Shown: piece after piece, positions 14,874-17,170 of the stretch | Position numbering within the stretch: the stretch's first letter is position 1 | How the letters are laid out: every line of letters begins with the position of its first letter | From: Boseongicola sp. SB0662_bin_57 | GTDB lineage: Bacteria; Pseudomonadota; Alphaproteobacteria; Rhodobacterales; Rhodobacteraceae | Assembly (NCBI GenBank): GCA_009839535.1 | Contig: VXPN01000244.1 | Coordinates: forward strand, 1 to 17,170 | Direction of reading: 5' to 3' | DNA length: 17,170 bases | Translations under genes and position numbers: made by a program | The notes under the pieces: model-generated | Seen by the model: only the letters and a program-made list of their open reading frames with translations | Databases searched by the model: none | What the model was told of the DNA's origin: nothing

Positions 14874-14937
14874 TGCCGTTTCACCCGTATCCCGGCGCCA
14901 CGCAAGCCCCTTCCACATGCGGCCCGATTTCCGGGCG

Positions 14938-14965
14938 ACTATATATGGCGGTACCCGCGTGGCAA
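14938..14965 (-). promoter_or_regulatory. Probable sigma70-type promoter of the HNH gene
   Basis: On the minus strand, TTGCCA (14965-14960) is followed after 16 bp by TATAGT (14943-14938), each one mismatch from consensus. Transcription would start near 14931, about 58 bases before the ATG. Confidence 0.55.
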
Positions 14966-15018
14966 GCCCCATGAATGTTGGGTGCCGTTGCAGGGGCATG
15001 CGACAGGAACGTGACAGG

Positions 15019-15039
15019 TTTTCCACAGACTTGTCCACA
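15019..15039 (+). promoter_or_regulatory. Two DnaA-box-like 9-mers in tandem
   Basis: TTTTCCACA (15019-15027) and TTGTCCACA (15031-15039) each differ by one base from the DnaA consensus TTATNCACA. They share orientation and are 12 bp apart. They lie in the gap between the esterase 3' end and the HNH promoter. DnaA binding is only suggested. Confidence 0.35.
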
Positions 15040-15050
15040 GCCCCTGCCCG

Positions 15051-15725
15051 TCAGGATTCGGTCGATTCGATGCCGATCCGCTTTCGAACGAAATTCAGCG
15101 CCACCGAGAGCCCGTCGGGCGAAATGCCGTGCCCTGTCCCCTCCATCACGTGGCTTGAGACCTCGAATCCCGCAGCCTGCAGCGCTTCCGTCGCCGCGCC
15201 AAGCTCGGCAAAGGGAACCACCTCGTCGACATCCCCGTGAACGAGCAATGCCGGCGGCCGTGACTTCGCCTCGTCGGCGATGCAGCCCGGAAACATCAAC
15301 CGGCCAGAAAACGCCACGATCCCGGCAACGGGATCGACCCGCCTTGGAGCGACATGCAGGCTCATCATCGTGCCTTGGCTGAATCCGAAGAGCACCAAGC
15401 GACCGGGGTCGAGGCCTTCGTCCGCCAGGAGCTTGTCAATGAACGCATCAAGCAGCTTCGCGGACCGAACCAGTTCTTCGACCATCGCGGCTTCGGTCGA
15501 CCCGTCCAGCCACGGGATGGGAAACCACTGATAGCCCATCGGATTTGCCGTTGATCGTGTCGGCGCATCGACGGCCACGAAGACGGTGTCTGGCAGCATC
15601 GGCGCAACGTGTTCGCCGATTCCGAGCAAGTCCGCACCGTCCGCTCCATATCCGTGAAGGAACAGCACGAGCGAGCTGTCCTTGCCGGAGGCGCTGCCCC
15701 GGCGCTTGCACTTCAGGTCGCTCAT
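15051..15725 (-). CDS. Carboxylesterase/phospholipase-type alpha/beta hydrolase
   Basis: 224 residues from the ATG at 15725, which overlaps the TGA of the upstream glycosylase gene by 4 bases (ATGA), with GGAAGGA before it; the upstream in-frame ATG at 15803 lies inside that gene. It belongs to the Abhydrolase_2 family (COG0400-like): FLHGYGADGADLLGI oxyanion-hole region (22-36), nucleophile S116 in GFSQG, D167 in HGDVDEVVP and H199 in GTGHG. The triad is complete and the length is usual. It is a cytoplasmic serine esterase, acting on short carboxylic esters or possibly lysophospholipids; the true substrate cannot be inferred. It is co-transcribed with the glycosylase, a pairing that gives no clear functional link. 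Confidence 0.87.
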   Translation of the reverse strand: MSDLKCKRRGSASGKDSSLVLFLHGYGADGADLLGIGEHVAPMLPDTVFVAVDAPTRSTANPMGYQWFPIPWLDGSTEAAMVEELVRSAKLLDAFIDKLLADEGLDPGRLVLFGFSQGTMMSLHVAPRRVDPVAGIVAFSGRLMFPGCIADEAKSRPPALLVHGDVDEVVPFAELGAATEALQAAGFEVSSHVMEGTGHGISPDGLSVALNFVRKRIGIESTES

Positions 15726-16360
15726 CGGATTCCTTCCCTTTGCTTCTCGGCCCGGTAATAGGCCCAGAGCAGTCGCGCGGCGACGCCTCGCCAGGGCGAC
15801 CACGCCTCCGCCATCTGCCGCAATTCGCGTTCCGTGGGCCTTTCCGGCTTCTCGAACAGAATGCGCGCCGCTTCCTGAAGCGCAAGGTCGCCGGGCGCGA
15901 AGACGTCGGCACGGCCAAGCGAGAACATCGCGTAGATCTCGGCCGTCCAGCGTCCTATTCCGGGCACCTGAACGAGTGTCTCGATGACCTCGTCCGTAGG
16001 CTTCTCTCGCAACCGGCTGAAACGGACGCCCGACGTTGCAAGTTCACGGGCGTAGCGCATTTTCTGTTGTGACAGGCCGCATGCCCTGAGTTCGTCGTCG
16101 CTGGCCGCGACTATCTTGCGCGGGCCGGTCAGCCCGGCGGACTTCAGCCGCCCCCAGATCGCGTCGGCCGCCGCCACGGAGACCTGCTGGCTGACGATGG
16201 CGCCAAGAAGGGGCGCAAATCCGTCCTTGCGCCGCCGAAGCGGCAGCGGCCCGGTGATGGCCAAGGCCCTGCGAAACCGCGGCTCACACCTTGAAAGGTA
16301 GTCGGCTCCCTCGGCAACGCAGGCAGGGGTCTCGATGATGCGGCCTATTCCCTCTGGCAC
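15722..16360 (-). CDS. DNA-3-methyladenine glycosylase (AlkA-like, HhH-GPD superfamily)
   Basis: 212 residues from GTG 16360, chosen because GGGAGGA lies 4 bases before it and GRIIETPACVAEG then begins close to the N-terminus, as in relatives; an ATG at 16483 adds 41 unfamiliar residues. Motifs are IVSQQVSVAAADAIWGRL (substrate-pocket helices), LSQQKMRYARELA, the helix-hairpin-helix VPGIGRWTAEIYAMF (from 132) and the catalytic Asp D158 in FAPGDLALQEA, followed by WSPWRGVAARLLWAYYR. It removes alkylated bases such as 3-methyladenine from DNA to start base-excision repair. It has no Cys cluster for an iron-sulfur site, which argues against endonuclease III or MutY. It diverges from the MFS gene and is followed by the coupled esterase gene. 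Confidence 0.88.
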   Translation of the reverse strand: MPEGIGRIIETPACVAEGADYLSRCEPRFRRALAITGPLPLRRRKDGFAPLLGAIVSQQVSVAAADAIWGRLKSAGLTGPRKIVAASDDELRACGLSQQKMRYARELATSGVRFSRLREKPTDEVIETLVQVPGIGRWTAEIYAMFSLGRADVFAPGDLALQEAARILFEKPERPTERELRQMAEAWSPWRGVAARLLWAYYRAEKQREGIR

Positions 16361-16457
16361 GATGTCCTCCCGAACGGCGCGCGGACGGTAGTTGCAGCAG
16401 CGCGAAAACGGAAGCCCCGACCTTGCCGGCACCGACGGAACGGAGTACCGGACTTCC

Positions 16458-17170
16458 ATGCCGGAGACATCGGTCCTTTCCAAGGCGCGGCGGAACCTGA
16501 CGGTTCTTGTGATCGCCCAAGGCTATCTCGGCTCGCAGATGCCGATGATGTTCATCGTGTCCGCGCTTGCCGGACAATCGCTTGCACCGAATGCCTGCCT
16601 CGCCACGTTGCCAATCTCGCTGATCGTGCTGGGATCAATGCTGTCGGCCACGCCGCTGTCGGGCATCATGCAGCGGCACGGCCGCATGCTCGGCTTCATC
16701 ATCGGGGCGACGGGTGGCGCCATTGGCGCGGCGCTGTCGGCTTGGGGCCTTGCCACGGGAAGCTTCGTGCTCTTCCTGATCGGTTCGGCATTTGCCGGCA
16801 TGTACATGTCGTCACAGGGCTTCTTTCGATTCGCGGCGGCCGACACGGCTTCCGAGGCATTTCGCCCAAAGGCGATCAGTTATGTCATCGCGGCGGGACT
16901 TGCGAGCGCGGTGATCGGCCCGCAACTGGTCAAGGTGACCGCCGATGCCACCGTGGTGCCATTTCTTGGCACGTTTCTTGCGATCATCATGATCAACGCA
17001 AGCGGCGCCTTCCTGTTCCTGCTCCTGGACATCCCAAAGCCGAAGGCCGTGAAGGTCTCCGAGAACGCCAGGACACGCCTTGAACTCCTGAAATCGCCCA
17101 AGGTCCTGGTGGCAATCATCTGCGCGATGGTCTCCTATTCCCTGATGAATCTCGTGATGACGTCCACCCC
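16458..17170 (+). CDS. MFS transporter, N-terminal part (runs off the window)
   Basis: An open frame from the ATG at 16458 continues without a stop to the window end, giving 237 residues. After a short polar start (MPETSVLSKARRN) there are successive membrane helices. Between helices 2 and 3 the loop SGIMQRHGRMLGFIIG is the usual MFS G-x3-D/R-x-G-R type motif A. About six helices end near LFLLLDIPKPKAV, followed by the polar central loop (RTRLELLKSPK) and the seventh helix. This is the pattern of the first half of a 12-helix major facilitator. The substrate is unknown; efflux or uptake cannot be told. GGAG about 12 bases upstream is a weak ribosome site. It shares a 97-bp divergent region with the glycosylase gene. 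Confidence 0.82.
   Translation, partial: MPETSVLSKARRNLTVLVIAQGYLGSQMPMMFIVSALAGQSLAPNACLATLPISLIVLGSMLSATPLSGIMQRHGRMLGFIIGATGGAIGAALSAWGLATGSFVLFLIGSAFAGMYMSSQGFFRFAAADTASEAFRPKAISYVIAAGLASAVIGPQLVKVTADATVVPFLGTFLAIIMINASGAFLFLLLDIPKPKAVKVSENARTRLELLKSPKVLVAIICAMVSYSLMNLVMTST

Noticed and set aside
14902..14970. GCAAGCCCC repeated at 14902-14910 and 14962-14970
   Set aside because: Two 9-bp copies in GC-rich DNA can occur by chance and no other structure accompanies them.
1..17170. CRISPR array, tRNA/rRNA, insertion sequence, phage or defence system
   Set aside because: I saw no regularly spaced repeats, cloverleaf or rRNA sequence, transposase, integrase or terminal inverted repeats. The HNH protein is the only nuclease and stands among housekeeping genes.

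Overview
The window looks like chromosomal DNA of a GC-rich alphaproteobacterium, probably of the Rhodobacteraceae or Rhodobacterales. This rests on the gene families and their arrangement: AglR/AglE-type divergent genes, a TctABC transporter with TctDE, a Rhodobacter-like glucokinase, and a short single-domain HNH protein. It also fits the frequent short gene overlaps. It is an inference, since no rRNA or marker tree is available here.

Layout. (1) 1-1378: the start of a sugar ABC-transporter binding protein on the minus strand (cut by the window edge) and a divergent LacI-family repressor, probably AglR. A perfect LacI-type operator and a second imperfect one lie between them. (2) 1487-5949: a plus-strand operon with two subunits of an ATP-citrate-lyase-like enzyme (437 and 903 aa) and a hotdog acyl-CoA thioesterase. 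(3) 5938-9075: a minus-strand operon of overlapping genes for a TctD-type response regulator, a TctE-type sensor kinase and a periplasmic binding protein. (4) 9384-12423: the divergent plus-strand operon tctC-tctB-tctA, a tripartite tricarboxylate transporter. (5) 12424-13177: about 750 bp with no gene I can recognise. (6) 13178-14125: glucokinase. (7) 14289-16360: minus-strand housekeeping genes, namely HNH endonuclease, carboxylesterase and DNA-3-methyladenine glycosylase. (8) 16458-17170: the start of an MFS transporter, running off the end.

The most interesting part is 1487-12423, which reads as one unit for sensing, importing and cleaving citrate or a related tricarboxylate. TctCBA would import the substrate. 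The binding protein with TctE and TctD would sense it. The ATP-citrate-lyase-like enzyme would convert it to acetyl-CoA and oxaloacetate. Two observations support this. First, an 11-bp tandem repeat of the kind bound by OmpR/PhoB-type regulators (GACAG-n6-GACAG) lies at the same distance from a -10-like hexamer in front of both tctC and the lyase operon, which suggests shared control by TctD. Second, the lyase subunits keep the ATP-grasp, citrate-binding, phosphohistidine and citrate-synthase-like catalytic signatures. The large subunit is about 300 residues longer than ordinary bacterial AclA. The extra part looks like a second, degenerate citrate-synthase-like module.
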